Source: Kaistia defluvii (lineage in GTDB: Bacteria > Pseudomonadota > Alphaproteobacteria > Rhizobiales > Kaistiaceae). Taken from it: a stretch of 64,000 nucleotides of DNA. The notes under the pieces are model-generated. The model had not been told where the DNA came from and did no database searches. It saw only the letters and a program-made list of their open reading frames with translations. Location: NCBI RefSeq assembly GCF_026343955.1, contig NZ_JAPKNI010000007.1:124001-188000 (forward strand), read 5' to 3'. Position numbers and translations under genes: made by a program. How positions within the stretch are numbered: position 1 is the stretch's first letter; every line of letters begins with the position of its first letter. Shown piece by piece: positions 29,368 to 39,481 of this stretch.

Positions 29368-30099
29368 TCAGAACTTGTAGTTCAGGCCCAGCTTGACCGA
29401 ATTGAAGGAGGTGTCGAATTCGCGGTTGTTGACCGGGTTGGTCGGATAGTTCACGTCGACCAGCGTGACGTCGTTCGTGCCGAGATCGGTATAGAGGTAC
29501 TCGGCCTTGACGGTCACGTTGTTGGTGATGGCGTATTCGACGCCAGCGCCGACGGTCCAGCCCCAGGCGGTATCGGACTTCGACGTCTCGAAAGCCGCGT
29601 TGCAGCCGCCAATGGTCACAGCCACCCGATTCCGGTCGCAGCCGAGCTTGTGGTCGACATTCGCCCAGGCCAAGCCACCGGTGAGGTAGGGCATGAAACG
29701 ATCGGCCGAATAGCCGAGGCGCGCCCGAATCGTGCCGAACCAGTCGATCTTGTCCTCACCGTAATACGGGTCGAACTCGTTGGAGCCGCCCCAATCCTTG
29801 CCGATGCCGCTATAGGCAACATCCGCCTCGGCACCGACAACGACATTGTTCGCGAACTGATAATTGTAGCCGATCTGGGCGCCGCCGAAGCCGCCGGTCA
29901 GCGTCTGGCCGAAGGCGTTCGGATTATGCGTGTCCTGGGTATGGCCCCAGCCATAGCCGCCATGCACACCCACGTAGAAGCCGGTCCAATTGAACACTTC
30001 GATGGGCGCTGCAACCGGAGCGGGTTCATAGGTCAAATCGGCCGCGAAGGCGGTCGAGGCACTCATGGCAAGCAGGGCAGCGGCAAGCCGGAATTTCAT
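29368..30099 (-). CDS. Outer membrane beta-barrel protein (Omp25/Omp31-like)
   Basis: About 243 residues from the ATG at 30099, which has GGAG upstream and starts a clean signal peptide (MKFRLAAALLAMSASTAFAA, cleavage about residue 20). The mature part begins with an AP-rich linker and NWTGFYVGVHGGYGWG, the usual start of rhizobial and Brucella 8-stranded surface porin-like proteins. It ends in VKLGLNYKF with the terminal aromatic residue needed for outer-membrane insertion. Repeated amphipathic strands (FGGAQIGYNYQFANNVVVGAEADV, TVKAEYLYTDLG) fit the barrel. In-frame codons upstream of 30099 lie inside AT-rich promoter DNA. Such proteins are abundant structural components; a specific ligand is unknown. 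Confidence 0.88.
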   Translation of the reverse strand: MKFRLAAALLAMSASTAFAADLTYEPAPVAAPIEVFNWTGFYVGVHGGYGWGHTQDTHNPNAFGQTLTGGFGGAQIGYNYQFANNVVVGAEADVAYSGIGKDWGGSNEFDPYYGEDKIDWFGTIRARLGYSADRFMPYLTGGLAWANVDHKLGCDRNRVAVTIGGCNAAFETSKSDTAWGWTVGAGVEYAITNNVTVKAEYLYTDLGTNDVTLVDVNYPTNPVNNREFDTSFNSVKLGLNYKF

Positions 30100-30215
30100 C
30101 CCAGTCACTCCAAATAGGTAGGTAGTCCCTACACCGATAACACAGCCTGCGCGAGCAGGGCTATGGCATTCAGGCAACAACCAACCAGGATTATGGAATC
30201 TTTGGAGTCCCCAAG

Positions 30216-30234
30216 TTTTCACTAGAAGTGAAAA
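30216..30234. promoter_or_regulatory. Perfect inverted repeat upstream of the outer membrane protein gene
   Basis: ttttcact-aga-agtgaaaa: 8-bp arms, 3-bp spacer, about 120 bp upstream of the start codon in an AT-rich patch. The symmetry and AT-rich ends suggest a protein operator rather than a terminator. Confidence 0.5.
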
Positions 30235-30262
30235 TTACATAGAAACAAACAGATTCCCTCAG

Positions 30263-30289
30263 CTAGGATTTATATTCCTAGATAAATCC
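30263..30289. promoter_or_regulatory. Two overlapping alternative inverted repeats
   Basis: ggatttat (30266-30273) can pair with ataaatcc (30282-30289), or ctagga (30263-30268) with tcctag (30276-30281). The pairings exclude each other. They sit about 165-190 bp upstream of the outer membrane protein start, in the AT-rich segment 30180-30310. The rest of the gap to the tRNA (30310-30633) holds nothing recognisable. Confidence 0.45.
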
Positions 30290-30633
30290 AAGATCAAAAG
30301 ATCGTATATCCCGGATATTTTGCGTGACGAAACGGAACTTGTTGAAGACAACACAGGCGCGGCGCTAGAAAATTTTGGACATGGCGCCAAGCCGCGGGAC
30401 GCCGCGAACAGGCCGGGGCGAGCAGACCCGTCGCGATGGTCCGTGCCAGAGACGCCAAAGGCCACAACCGATAAGTGCAATCGGAATCGGCGGATGATCG
30501 AGCAACGCCGCACAGCAGGCCGCAACCGTCGACGGATGGTGCAGGGCATGAGTACAAGGCTCGCCGCTCAGGCGATGGGCCGGGGTGGCCCTCGCATCGC
30601 GGCGGGGTGTACGTCGATCGAATGGAGTGGAAA

Positions 30634-30708
30634 ATGGTGGGCGGTACTGGGATTGAACCAGTGACCCTTCGCGTGTGAAGCGAATGCTCTCCCGCTGAGC
30701 TAACCGCC
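30634..30708 (-). tRNA. tRNA-Val (anticodon CAC)
   Basis: Read on the minus strand the sequence folds as a complete cloverleaf: acceptor stem GGGCGGT/ACCGCCC, D-arm GCTC/GAGC, anticodon stem TTCGC/GCGAA with loop TTCACAC (anticodon CAC), and T-arm ACTGG-TTCAATC-CCAGT. The discriminator is A and the CCA end is encoded. No integrase gene or duplicated 3' end that would mark an insertion site was seen beside it. Confidence 0.97.
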
Positions 30709-30858
30709 CTGCCGCCGGGCAGTAAACTGCTCCGGTGAAGGTGGCCGGATATAGATTGCCGCGGCGGATGAAGTCAAGCCGCGCCGACGGGATATACCAC
30801 GGGATTGTGAATTGCGCTTTCCGGTCGCTTCGACGAGATAGAAAGCCCACCTTACGAA

Positions 30859-32295
30859 ATGTACCTTATGCCAAGCGACACCGTCCTCGGCGCCGGCGCG
30901 TCCCCCGCCGCCCCCGCCTATCGCATCACCGCCCTCATCGTCGCCAGCGCGCTGTTCATGGAGCAGCTCGACGCCACCGTTCTGGCCACCGCCCTGCCCA
31001 CCATGTCGAGGAGCTTCGGCGTGTCGCCGCTGGACATGAGCGTCGCGCTGACCGGCTATCTGCTCAGCCTCGCCGTGTTCATCCCGGCCAGCGGCTGGAT
31101 CGCCGACCGGTTTGGCGCGCGCAATGTCTTCTGCGCGGCGATCGCCATCTTCATGGCGGGCTCCCTGCTCTGCGCCCAGGCGCACAACCTGCCCTTCCTG
31201 GTATTGGCCCGCGTACTGCAAGGGCTTGGCGGCGCGATGATGGTGCCGGTCGGGCGGCTGGTGATTCTGAAAAGCGTGCCGCGCGCCGATTTCGTCTCGG
31301 CGATGGCCTGGGTGATGGTGCCGGCTCTGATCGGCCCGGTGATCGGCCCCATGGTCGGCGGCTTCATCGTTACCTATCTCGACTGGCGCTGGATCTTCTA
31401 TGTGAACCTGCCGCTCGGCGTGATCGGCATCGCGCTTGCCAGCCACTATATCGACGACATCCGCGAAGAGATCAGACGGCCGTTCGATGGGCTGGGGTTA
31501 CTGCTGTCGGGCACCGCGCTCGCCTCGCTGCTCTTCGCCTTCGAGACCGGCGGCCGTGGCGCGGCGTCGCCGCGCACGGCGCTGGTCCTGCTCACGGTCG
31601 GCCTCGTCACCGGCGCGCTCTATATCGCGCATGCCCGCCGCCATGCGGCGCCGATCCTCGACCTGTCGCTGATGCGGCTGAAGACCTTCCGCCTGTCGGT
31701 GGTCGCCGGGGGCCTGGCCCGGATCACAGCCGGCGCCATGCCCTTCCTGCTGCCGATGATGATGCAGTTGGGCTTCGGCATGTCTGCCGCCCATAGCGGG
31801 CTGGTCACCTTCGTCTCGGCGGCTGGCGCCATGGCCATGAAGGCTTCCGCCGCCCCGATCCTGCGCCGCTTCGGCTTCCGCAACACGCTGATATGGAACA
31901 GCGTCATCGCCAGCGCCTTCCTGGCGATCTACGCGACGTTCCGCCCCGACTGGCCGATCGCCGCCATCTATGTCGTCCTGCTGATCGGCGGCTTCTCGCA
32001 ATCGCTGCAGTTTACCGCCTACAACACGATCGCCTATGCCGAGGTAGAGCGTGACCGCATGAGCGCGGCGACGAGCTTCTACACGACGATGCAACAGATG
32101 ATGCTGTCGCTCGGCATCTGCGTCTCGGCCAGCGTGCTGCACGCCGCCGTCGCGCTGTCGGGCCGGGAAACGCCGGTGATGGCCGATTTCTCCGCCGCCT
32201 TCCTGACGGTAACCAGCGTGTCGCTGCTCGCTGCCTTCGTCTGCGCCCGCCTGCCGCGCGATGCGGGCGACGATCTCACCGGCCGGGCGCGGTGA
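30859..32295 (+). CDS. MFS transporter, DHA2 (EmrB/QacA-like) family
   Basis: A 478-residue drug:proton antiporter-type protein with about 14 membrane helices. The N-terminal MEQLDATVLATALPTMSRSFG (motif D1) and the motif A region GWIADRFGARNVF are the standard markers, and motif C-like GPVIGPMVGG is also seen. Such pumps export lipophilic drugs or dyes across the inner membrane, sometimes with an EmrA-type adaptor, which is absent here. The start at 30859 (MYLMPSD) or the ATG at 30868 cannot be separated; neither has a clear ribosome-binding site. The gene stands alone, divergent from tRNA-Val. Confidence 0.9.
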   Translation: MYLMPSDTVLGAGASPAAPAYRITALIVASALFMEQLDATVLATALPTMSRSFGVSPLDMSVALTGYLLSLAVFIPASGWIADRFGARNVFCAAIAIFMAGSLLCAQAHNLPFLVLARVLQGLGGAMMVPVGRLVILKSVPRADFVSAMAWVMVPALIGPVIGPMVGGFIVTYLDWRWIFYVNLPLGVIGIALASHYIDDIREEIRRPFDGLGLLLSGTALASLLFAFETGGRGAASPRTALVLLTVGLVTGALYIAHARRHAAPILDLSLMRLKTFRLSVVAGGLARITAGAMPFLLPMMMQLGFGMSAAHSGLVTFVSAAGAMAMKASAAPILRRFGFRNTLIWNSVIASAFLAIYATFRPDWPIAAIYVVLLIGGFSQSLQFTAYNTIAYAEVERDRMSAATSFYTTMQQMMLSLGICVSASVLHAAVALSGRETPVMADFSAAFLTVTSVSLLAAFVCARLPRDAGDDLTGRAR

Positions 32296-32506
32296 GTCCG
32301 CGTCCGCGGCCTGCGACACATCTGCCACGGATGGTGGATATTGCGTCGCCGGGGATGCAGGATAAGGTGGGCTGGTTTACGATCCAAAGCGCTTTGGGTG
32401 GATCCGGCCCCCCGGCTTTCACACCCGGGTCACCCGAAGCGCGCATTACCGATCTGGCGGGGCCGGCAAGGTCGCGCGACAGGAACTGTCTAGGGAGACC
32501 AAGGTC

Positions 32507-33295
32507 ATGACGATCCGCGTTGTTGTCTGGGGCGAAAACGTCCACGAGCAGGAGAATGAAGTCGTCCGGAAGATCTATCCGGAAGGCATGCACACCACGA
32601 TCGCCAAGGGCCTGGACGAGGATCCCGTCATCGAAGTCTCGACCGCGACGCTGCAGGAGCCGGAGCACGGCCTGACCGAGCAGCGCCTGGCCGAGACGGA
32701 CGTGCTGATCTGGTGGGGCCACAAGGCGCATGGCGAGGTCTCCGACGCCGTCGTCGAGCGGGTCGCCCAGCGCGTCTGGGAAGGCATGGGCCTGATCGTC
32801 CTGCATTCGGGCCACTTCTCGAAGATCTTCAAGCGCCTGATGGGCACCCCCTGCTCGCTCAAGTGGCGAGAGGCCGGCGAGCTCGAGCGCGTCTGGGTCA
32901 TCAACCGCAACCACCAGATCGCCCAGGGCCTGTCCGATTATTTCGAGATCGAGCAGACGGAGATGTATGGCGAGCCCTTCACGGTTCCCGAGCCGCAGGA
33001 GACGGTGTTCGTCACCTGGTATGAAGGCGGCGAAGTGTTCCGCTCGGGCCTGACCTGGCAGCGCGGCGGCGGCAAGGTGTTCTATTTCTCGCCTGGCCAC
33101 GAGACCTACCCGATCTATTACAACCCCGACGTCAAGCAGATACTGAAGAACGCCGCCAAGTGGGCCTATAACCCCGCTCCGGCCTGGGCCGGCATCGAGA
33201 AGGCGCCGAACACACCGGCCGACAAGGCCCCGAACGGCCCGCTCACCATCAAGGGCGAGACGCTCCACAAGAAGGGCGAGGAAGGCTTCCACTAA
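32507..33295 (+). CDS. thuA: ThuA domain protein (trehalose utilisation)
   Basis: A 262-residue class-I glutamine amidotransferase-like protein of the ThuA family, starting at the ATG at 32507 behind GGGAG. Characteristic stretches are [11 protein letters not shown] near the N-terminus, [22 protein letters not shown] and [15 protein letters not shown]. In Sinorhizobium, ThuA and ThuB act together in catabolism of trehalose, maltitol and related disaccharides through 3-keto intermediates. The next gene is a Gfo/Idh/MocA oxidoreductase like ThuB, 144 bp downstream, which supports that role. The actual substrate is not known, and the trehalose-type ABC transporter found next to thuAB in Sinorhizobium is missing. 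Confidence 0.9.
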   Translation: MTIRVVVWGENVHEQENEVVRKIYPEGMHTTIAKGLDEDPVIEVSTATLQEPEHGLTEQRLAETDVLIWWGHKAHGEVSDAVVERVAQRVWEGMGLIVLHSGHFSKIFKRLMGTPCSLKWREAGELERVWVINRNHQIAQGLSDYFEIEQTEMYGEPFTVPEPQETVFVTWYEGGEVFRSGLTWQRGGGKVFYFSPGHETYPIYYNPDVKQILKNAAKWAYNPAPAWAGIEKAPNTPADKAPNGPLTIKGETLHKKGEEGFH

Positions 33296-33342
33296 GCCTC
33301 GCCAGCGCGAAGCGGCGGGCCGGGGCGCAATCCATCGCCCCG

Positions 33343-33392
33343 CCCTCACCCGCCGGTTTCGCGGCCGACCTCTCCACCCGGAGAGGTGAAGG
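33343..33392. repeat. Palindromic repeat copy between thuA and the oxidoreductase gene
   Basis: ccctcaccc at 33343-33351 is followed by acctctcc/ggagaggt (33368-33375 with 33380-33387) and then gaagg. It shares the ccctcaccc and acctctcc words with the repeats at 9958, 15416 and 37028. It lies inside a probable transcription unit, so it is not simply a terminator. Confidence 0.6.
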
Positions 33393-33439
33393 ACAGTCCA
33401 CCTTTCGGGACATGCTCCCGTCACCCAAGAGTGAAGCTC

Positions 33440-34483
33440 ATGGTCAAGATCCTTATCCTGGGAACCGGCAGCATGGCCGAAAGCCATGCCATCGCCTTCA
33501 AGGCGGCCCCGGGCGCCACCGTCGTCGCCGCCGTCGAGACCGACGCCGCGCGGCGCACCGCCTTCGGCAAGAAGCACGGCATCACCAACCTGTTCGCCGA
33601 TCTCGATGCGGCGATCGAATGGGGCCAGTTCGACGCCGCCGCCAATGTCACGCCGGACGCCGTCCACTACGACACGACGATGAAGCTGCTCGCCGCCGGC
33701 AAGCATGTCTTCTGCGAGAAACCGCTCGCGACCGACTATCCGCACGCCCTGGTCATGGCCGAAGAGGCCGAGGCGAAGGGCGTCATCAACATGGTGAACC
33801 TCACCTACCGCAACTCGCCCGCGCTGCAGAAGGCGCGCGAGCTGGTCGCCGCCGGCCGGATCGGCTCGATCCGCCATGTCGAGGCGTCCTATCTGCAGAG
33901 CTGGCTGGTCGGCAAGCAGTGGGGCGACTGGCGCACGGAATCGCGCTGGCTGTGGCGCCTGTCGGAAGAGCACGGCTCCAAGGGCGTGCTGGGCGACATC
34001 GGCGTCCACATTGTCGACTTCGCCTCGTTCGGCGCCGACAGCGACATCACCACGGTCGACAGCCGCCTGAAGACCTTCCACAAGGCGGAAGGCGACCAGA
34101 TCGGCGAATACAAGCTGGACGCCAACGACTCGGCGATCATGATGGCCGAATTCGCCAATGGCGCGATCGGCACCATCACCGCGACGCGCTTCGCCACCGG
34201 CCACGCCAACGACCTGACGCTGCAGCTGTTCGGCACCGAAGGCGCGCTGAAGGTGATGACCGACGGCCGGACGTCGTCGCTGGAAATCTGCGTCGGCCCG
34301 GATATCGATACGCAGACCTGGAAGCCGGTCGAGTGCCCGCCTGTCGTCACGACCTACGAACGCTTCGTCCAGGCCTGCAATACCGGCATCAACGGCGATC
34401 CGAGCTTCCGCCGCGCCGCCGAGATCCAGCGCATCCTCGACATGTGCTTCGACCAGGACGTGGTGCGCAAGAAGATCGGCTGA
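33440..34483 (+). CDS. Gfo/Idh/MocA family oxidoreductase (ThuB-like)
   Basis: About 347 residues from the ATG at 33440 (MVKILILGTGSMAESHAIAFK); the frame opens at 33386, but that part is inside a repeat. The N-terminal Rossmann domain has GTGSMAESHA for NAD(P) binding and the family motif FCEKPLATDYPHA (EKP). The C-terminal half is the usual alpha/beta substrate domain with WLWRLSEEHGSKGVLGDIGVHIVDF, where the GD-x-G-x-H motif supplies the catalytic His. These enzymes oxidise or reduce sugars, cyclitols or their derivatives. With ThuA directly upstream, ThuB-like oxidation of a disaccharide at C3 is the best guess. Confidence 0.88.
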   Translation: MVKILILGTGSMAESHAIAFKAAPGATVVAAVETDAARRTAFGKKHGITNLFADLDAAIEWGQFDAAANVTPDAVHYDTTMKLLAAGKHVFCEKPLATDYPHALVMAEEAEAKGVINMVNLTYRNSPALQKARELVAAGRIGSIRHVEASYLQSWLVGKQWGDWRTESRWLWRLSEEHGSKGVLGDIGVHIVDFASFGADSDITTVDSRLKTFHKAEGDQIGEYKLDANDSAIMMAEFANGAIGTITATRFATGHANDLTLQLFGTEGALKVMTDGRTSSLEICVGPDIDTQTWKPVECPPVVTTYERFVQACNTGINGDPSFRRAAEIQRILDMCFDQDVVRKKIG

Positions 34484-34717
34484 TCCTGCCGCCACGGACC
34501 ATCGCTACCTCGGCCCGGCATGTCCGGGCCGAGTGCGTTCAGGAAGCCGGTCGTCCTTCGACCCGGACCAACGCGCATTCGAAAGACTCGCCCCCCATCG
34601 GATACGGGCGACAGGGAAGACAGATTCGCCGCCCGCCGCCCCGGGTCATTTGGGTGAAACACGGCCGGTTCCGTGTTGCAGCGGCAACACACGGCACGCA
34701 AACCGGGTGCACCGGGC
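34484..34717. other. Gene-free region after the oxidoreductase gene, with one hairpin
   Basis: About 230 bp with no credible gene. It includes a stem-loop gtgttgc (34673-34679) / gcaacac (34684-34690), flanked by a second complementary pair (ccgt/acgg). It may be a terminator for the oxidoreductase gene or part of the leader structure that continues to 35021. Confidence 0.4.
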
Positions 34718-34745
34718 TTGCAATCCATGATGTCGCAGCTATAGA
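34718..34745 (+). promoter_or_regulatory. Candidate sigma70-type promoter for the ABC exporter leader
   Basis: TTGCAA at 34718-34723, a 16-bp spacer and TATAGA at 34740-34745. This would start a transcript near 34752, about 270 nt before the ABC exporter start codon. Confidence 0.45.
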
Positions 34746-34782
34746 GAACGCTTCCTTCAACTCCGAACACGGGGGGATTTGC

Positions 34783-34845
34783 ATGGCATCGCTGCATATG
34801 GTCGTCGCCCCGGTCAAGCCGGCTTCGGGTCTCCCCCGCCGCTAG
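34783..34845 (+). CDS. Putative 20-residue leader peptide upstream of the ABC exporter
   Basis: ATG to TAG gives MASLHMVVAPVKPASGLPRR. It lies about 30 nt downstream of the proposed start of transcription and 12 nt before a stable hairpin. A G-rich run (gggggg) ends eight bases before the ATG and could serve as a weak ribosome-binding site. The product has no membrane segment and no match to known arrest peptides that I can name. It would be suited to ribosome-controlled folding of the leader; this is inference, and it may be a chance frame. Confidence 0.3.
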   Translation: MASLHMVVAPVKPASGLPRR

Positions 34846-34857
34846 TTCGGACGTTCA

Positions 34858-34912
34858 GCGGGTATCGTCACGGTCTCATACCGTGGCTCCCTGAAAACCC
34901 GCCTCTCGATAC
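34858..34912 (+). ncRNA. Structured leader with alternative hairpins upstream of the ABC exporter
   Basis: Two nested stems are seen: inner cacggt (34869-34874) with accgtg (34880-34885), and outer gcgggt (34858-34863) with acccgc (34897-34902). A competing pairing also exists: gtatcg (34862-34867) with cgatac (34907-34912). Mutually exclusive stems within a long leader are typical of attenuators or riboswitches. I do not recognise a known family. The exporter start codon follows at 35022. Confidence 0.4.
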
Positions 34913-35021
34913 TCAAACCGTTTCACCGCGAGCCCCCGCGCCTCGATTGTGCGTCGCTCGCCGTCCTGTTTCTCGTATTCTGGGACCGGATCGCCGTCTT
35001 TGACGCGTCCGGACTGTCATC

Positions 35022-36842
<1,821 letters not shown>

Positions 36843-36850
36843 CGACAGAA

Positions 36851-36880
36851 GCGGACCGACGGCACAAGCCGTCGGTCCGC
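36851..36880 (+). terminator. Stable hairpin after the ABC exporter gene
   Basis: gcggaccgacgg (36851-36862) pairs perfectly with ccgtcggtccgc (36869-36880), with a 6-nt loop, nine bases after the stop codon. There is no T run after it, so termination may be partial. Confidence 0.65.
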
Positions 36881-37027
36881 GCAGGACTCAGGGTACCTCC
36901 CGATCCGAACGTCCACGAGGAGGGACCTAGGCGCTCCCAGCGCCTTGCGCGGGCAGCTTACGCAACTCGTGGGAATCCAAAGAGTCCATCCATATCTGAG
37001 CCGTCGCATGGGGAATGCTGTCCCTTC

Positions 37028-37048
37028 ACCTCTCCCTCAGGGAGAGGT
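37028..37048. repeat. Perfect palindromic repeat copy
   Basis: The core cctctccctcagggagagg has 10-bp arms around one base. It is the same palindrome as at 15416-15436 apart from the central base, with ttc/gaa-type flanks. It lies downstream of both the ABC exporter (plus) and the YbaN-like gene (minus), and may also act in termination. Confidence 0.75.
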
Positions 37049-37099
37049 AAGGGATAGACAGCGTCGGACGTCCGTGTAAATCCGGCCAGCCCCTCGCGG

Positions 37100-37522
37100 C
37101 TATTCGGACGGCACTGGCTCCGGCCGCGTCGTGATCCACAGCGCACAGGCCAGCATTCCGAGCGCGACGAGCACGGCGAGCCACCAGGCCGGCTGCGCCG
37201 TCCACCAGAACACCCCATAGCCGATGGCCATGCCGCCGCAGGCCAACCATTTCGCCTTGCGCGGGATGGCGCCCTGCTCCCGCCAGGCGCGCAGTACCGG
37301 CCCGAAGCGCGGATGGTCGAGCATCCACGCTTCCAGCCGCGGCGAGGATCGGCCGAAGCTCCAGGCGGCGAGGATCAGGAAGACCGTGGTCGGCATGATG
37401 GGCAGGAGCGCACCGATGATGGCGAGCGCCAGGAAGACGAAACCCAGCACGACATAGCCCGCGCGCCGGCCGACATTCAGGGCCGAACGGGTTCTCGTTC
37501 CGGCGCGTCGCTCCGGCTCCAC
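37100..37522 (-). CDS. YbaN family (DUF454) membrane protein
   Basis: A 140-residue inner-membrane protein. After a basic N-terminus it has a first helix pair with the family motif GALLPIMPTTVFLILAAWSFGRSSPRLEAWMLDHPRFGP, then two more helices (GGMAIGYGVFWWTAQPAWWLAV and ALGMLACALWIT). That pattern defines DUF454/YbaN. The function is unknown. It is on the same strand as the ribokinase gene, 158 bp downstream of it, and may share its transcript. Confidence 0.85.
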   Translation of the reverse strand: MEPERRAGTRTRSALNVGRRAGYVVLGFVFLALAIIGALLPIMPTTVFLILAAWSFGRSSPRLEAWMLDHPRFGPVLRAWREQGAIPRKAKWLACGGMAIGYGVFWWTAQPAWWLAVLVALGMLACALWITTRPEPVPSE

Positions 37523-37680
37523 TTGGGAATTGCCTCCGGTTCATCGGGTTCGCAAGGTCGGCTTCCACCGCCGGCCCTGCCCGGCGAATGGCACGCGTTG
37601 CGCAGCCAGGCAAGAGCCCCGTCCCGTTGAACGCCGCAAGCGCCATCCTTGCAACGGTGGGCGAAGCGAAGGCGAGGCCT

Positions 37681-38574
37681 CTAGCCAGCCAGTTCCGGAG
37701 CCGGGCGGCTGACCAGTTCAGCCGCGGCGCGATTGGCGTTGGCGATCGACTCGGCGAGGGCGCTGCCCCTGGCGAGGCTCGCGGCCAGCATGCCGATGAA
37801 GGCGTCTCCCGCACCATGCGTGCTGACCAGCTTGACCGGGATCGCCGGAATCGCGATTTCCTCGCCCGCCGCGGTGACGCAGGCGACGCCCTCCCCGCCG
37901 GCCGTGACAATGGCGATCGGATAGCGCCGCGACAGGCTGCGGGCGGCGGCGAGCGCGCCCTCCAGGCTCTCCACCACCGGCACGCCGGCCAGCAGTTCGG
38001 CCTCGATGGCGTTGACGACGATGATGTCGACATTCGCGGCCAGCGCCTCGGAGGGCAGGCGCGCCGGCGCCGCGTTGAGGATCACCAGCCCGCCGGAATG
38101 TTTCGCCGCGATGGCCGCCGCGACATTGGCGCTGTCCGGCACCTCGTTCTGCAGCACCAGGATCGGCGCGGACGCAAACAACTCGGCCGCCGCCTGCACG
38201 TCGCTTTCGGCAAGCGTGAGATTGGCGCCGGAAACGATCACCGCGCCATAATCGCCCTCGCCGTCGAAGATCGCGACGCTCATGCCCGTGGAACCGCCGG
38301 GAAGCACGCGGACGAAGCGCCGGTCGACGCCCTGCTGGTCAAGGTTCCGCAGCAGCGTGCGACCGAAATCATCGTCCGCAACCGCGCCGACCATGGCGCT
38401 GTGCGCACCGGCATGGGCCACGGCCACCGCCTGGTTGCCGCCCTTGCCGCCGCATTTCGGCTGCCAGGACTCGCCCGTGATCGTCTCGCCCTTGCGCGGA
38501 CGGGCGGGTCCGCGAACGATGACGTCGTAGTGCAGGCTGCCAAAGACGATGACGGTGCGGGCGCTATCGCTCAT
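37681..38574 (-). CDS. Ribokinase (PfkB family carbohydrate kinase)
   Basis: About 297 residues from the ATG at 38574 (MSDSARTVIVFGSLHYDVIV), which overlaps the stop of the RpiR gene as ATGA. The PfkB signature 1 region is GGKGGNQAVAVAHAG, and the catalytic C-terminal signature is VSTHGAGDAFIGMLAASLARG, with Asp in GAGD as the base. It phosphorylates ribose or a related sugar or nucleoside at the expense of ATP. The tight coupling to an RpiR-type regulator and a nearby sugar epimerase/isomerase suggest a small inducible sugar-use operon; whether ribose itself is the substrate is not known. Confidence 0.88.
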   Translation of the reverse strand: MSDSARTVIVFGSLHYDVIVRGPARPRKGETITGESWQPKCGGKGGNQAVAVAHAGAHSAMVGAVADDDFGRTLLRNLDQQGVDRRFVRVLPGGSTGMSVAIFDGEGDYGAVIVSGANLTLAESDVQAAAELFASAPILVLQNEVPDSANVAAAIAAKHSGGLVILNAAPARLPSEALAANVDIIVVNAIEAELLAGVPVVESLEGALAAARSLSRRYPIAIVTAGGEGVACVTAAGEEIAIPAIPVKLVSTHGAGDAFIGMLAASLARGSALAESIANANRAAAELVSRPAPELAG

Positions 38575-39446
38575 AGGGTCCTGTCTCTTCGGTTGGCGGC
38601 AACGGCCGACATGGTCTTTTCGAGATTTCTCTCCGCCTGGCCGTAGTCGCGCTGTGCGACCGCCACGAACACGGCGTCGAGAATGTTGAGCTGGGCAATG
38701 CGCGCCGCCGCGTTTTCGCCCATCAGCGGCGATCCCTGCGCCGTCGAGCAAAGTACGATTTCCGCCTGCTGGGCGAGCGGTGAACGGTCGTAATTGGTGA
38801 TCGCCAGCGTCCGCGCGCCATTGCGCCGCGCCCGCTGGATCGCCTCGATCACCGCGCTGGTATTGCCGGAATGCGAGAAACCGATCGCGATATCGCCGGC
38901 TCCGAGCAGGGAGGCCGACATCGCCATCATGTGCGCGTCGTCCTGCACGCTGGCGCGCAGGCCGATGCGCAGGAACTTGTGGGCGACATCGCGCGCGATC
39001 TGCGCCGATCCCCCAACGCCGTAGAAATCCCGCTGCTTCGCGCCATGGATGGCATCCACCGCGCGGTCGAAGGCCTCGACGTCGAGGATCGCCAGCGTCT
39101 CCTCCAGCGCATGGATCGAGGTGCGGAACACCTTCTGGATGATCTCGCGCGACGTATCCTCCGGCGAGAGGTCCTGATGCATGCCGGCGGCCGGCAGCCG
39201 GTTATACTGCGCCAGCGCGGCGCGGAAGCCGCGATAGCCGTCGAAGCCCAGCTTCTTGGTGATCTTGACGACCATCGCCTCGGATACCCCCGTCCCGGCC
39301 GCGATCTCCTTCAGCGGCGTCTCCAGGCCGAAATCGCGCATCGCCAGCACCGCCTCGACGACATGCGCCTCGCGCGGGGTCAGCGACGGCAGCATCATGC
39401 GAATGCGCGGGCCGATGGAACTGGGATTGGCGTCCTCGGGGGTCAT
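38571..39446 (-). CDS. MurR/RpiR family transcriptional regulator
   Basis: About 291 residues from the ATG at 39446 (MTPEDANPSSIGPRI); the open frame to 39632 is arginine- and glycine-rich and lies in the epimerase gene. Residues about 15-90 form the RpiR helix-turn-helix (LKEIAAGTGVSEAMVVKITKKLGFDGYRGFRAAL). Residues about 130-265 form a SIS sugar-phosphate-binding domain (RDFYGVGGSAQIARDVAHKF, IGFSHSGNTSAVIEAIQRA). Such proteins sense phosphorylated sugars and control nearby kinase, isomerase or transport genes. Its stop overlaps the ribokinase start, and the epimerase gene is 35 bp upstream, so all three are probably one operon. Confidence 0.9.
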   Translation of the reverse strand: MTPEDANPSSIGPRIRMMLPSLTPREAHVVEAVLAMRDFGLETPLKEIAAGTGVSEAMVVKITKKLGFDGYRGFRAALAQYNRLPAAGMHQDLSPEDTSREIIQKVFRTSIHALEETLAILDVEAFDRAVDAIHGAKQRDFYGVGGSAQIARDVAHKFLRIGLRASVQDDAHMMAMSASLLGAGDIAIGFSHSGNTSAVIEAIQRARRNGARTLAITNYDRSPLAQQAEIVLCSTAQGSPLMGENAAARIAQLNILDAVFVAVAQRDYGQAERNLEKTMSAVAANRRDRTL

Positions 39447-39481
39447 CTGCGCCCTTTCAAGCGGCCGAAAGCCTGTCGGCG

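Noticed and set aside
30560-30860. Possible integration site at tRNA-Val
   Set aside because: No integrase, no duplicated tRNA 3' end and no base-composition change beside the tRNA.
32276-34495. Minus-strand frame opposite thuA and the oxidoreductase gene
   Set aside because: It spans two genuine plus-strand genes and an intergenic repeat, with no motif of its own.
34354-34797. Minus-strand frame of 147 codons between the oxidoreductase and the ABC exporter
   Set aside because: Cysteine- and arginine-rich product without motif, partly antisense to the oxidoreductase gene; the region is better explained as promoter and leader DNA.
37028-37048. CRISPR-like repeat
   Set aside because: Only single palindromic copies separated by many kilobases; there is no regular spacing, spacer series or cas gene.
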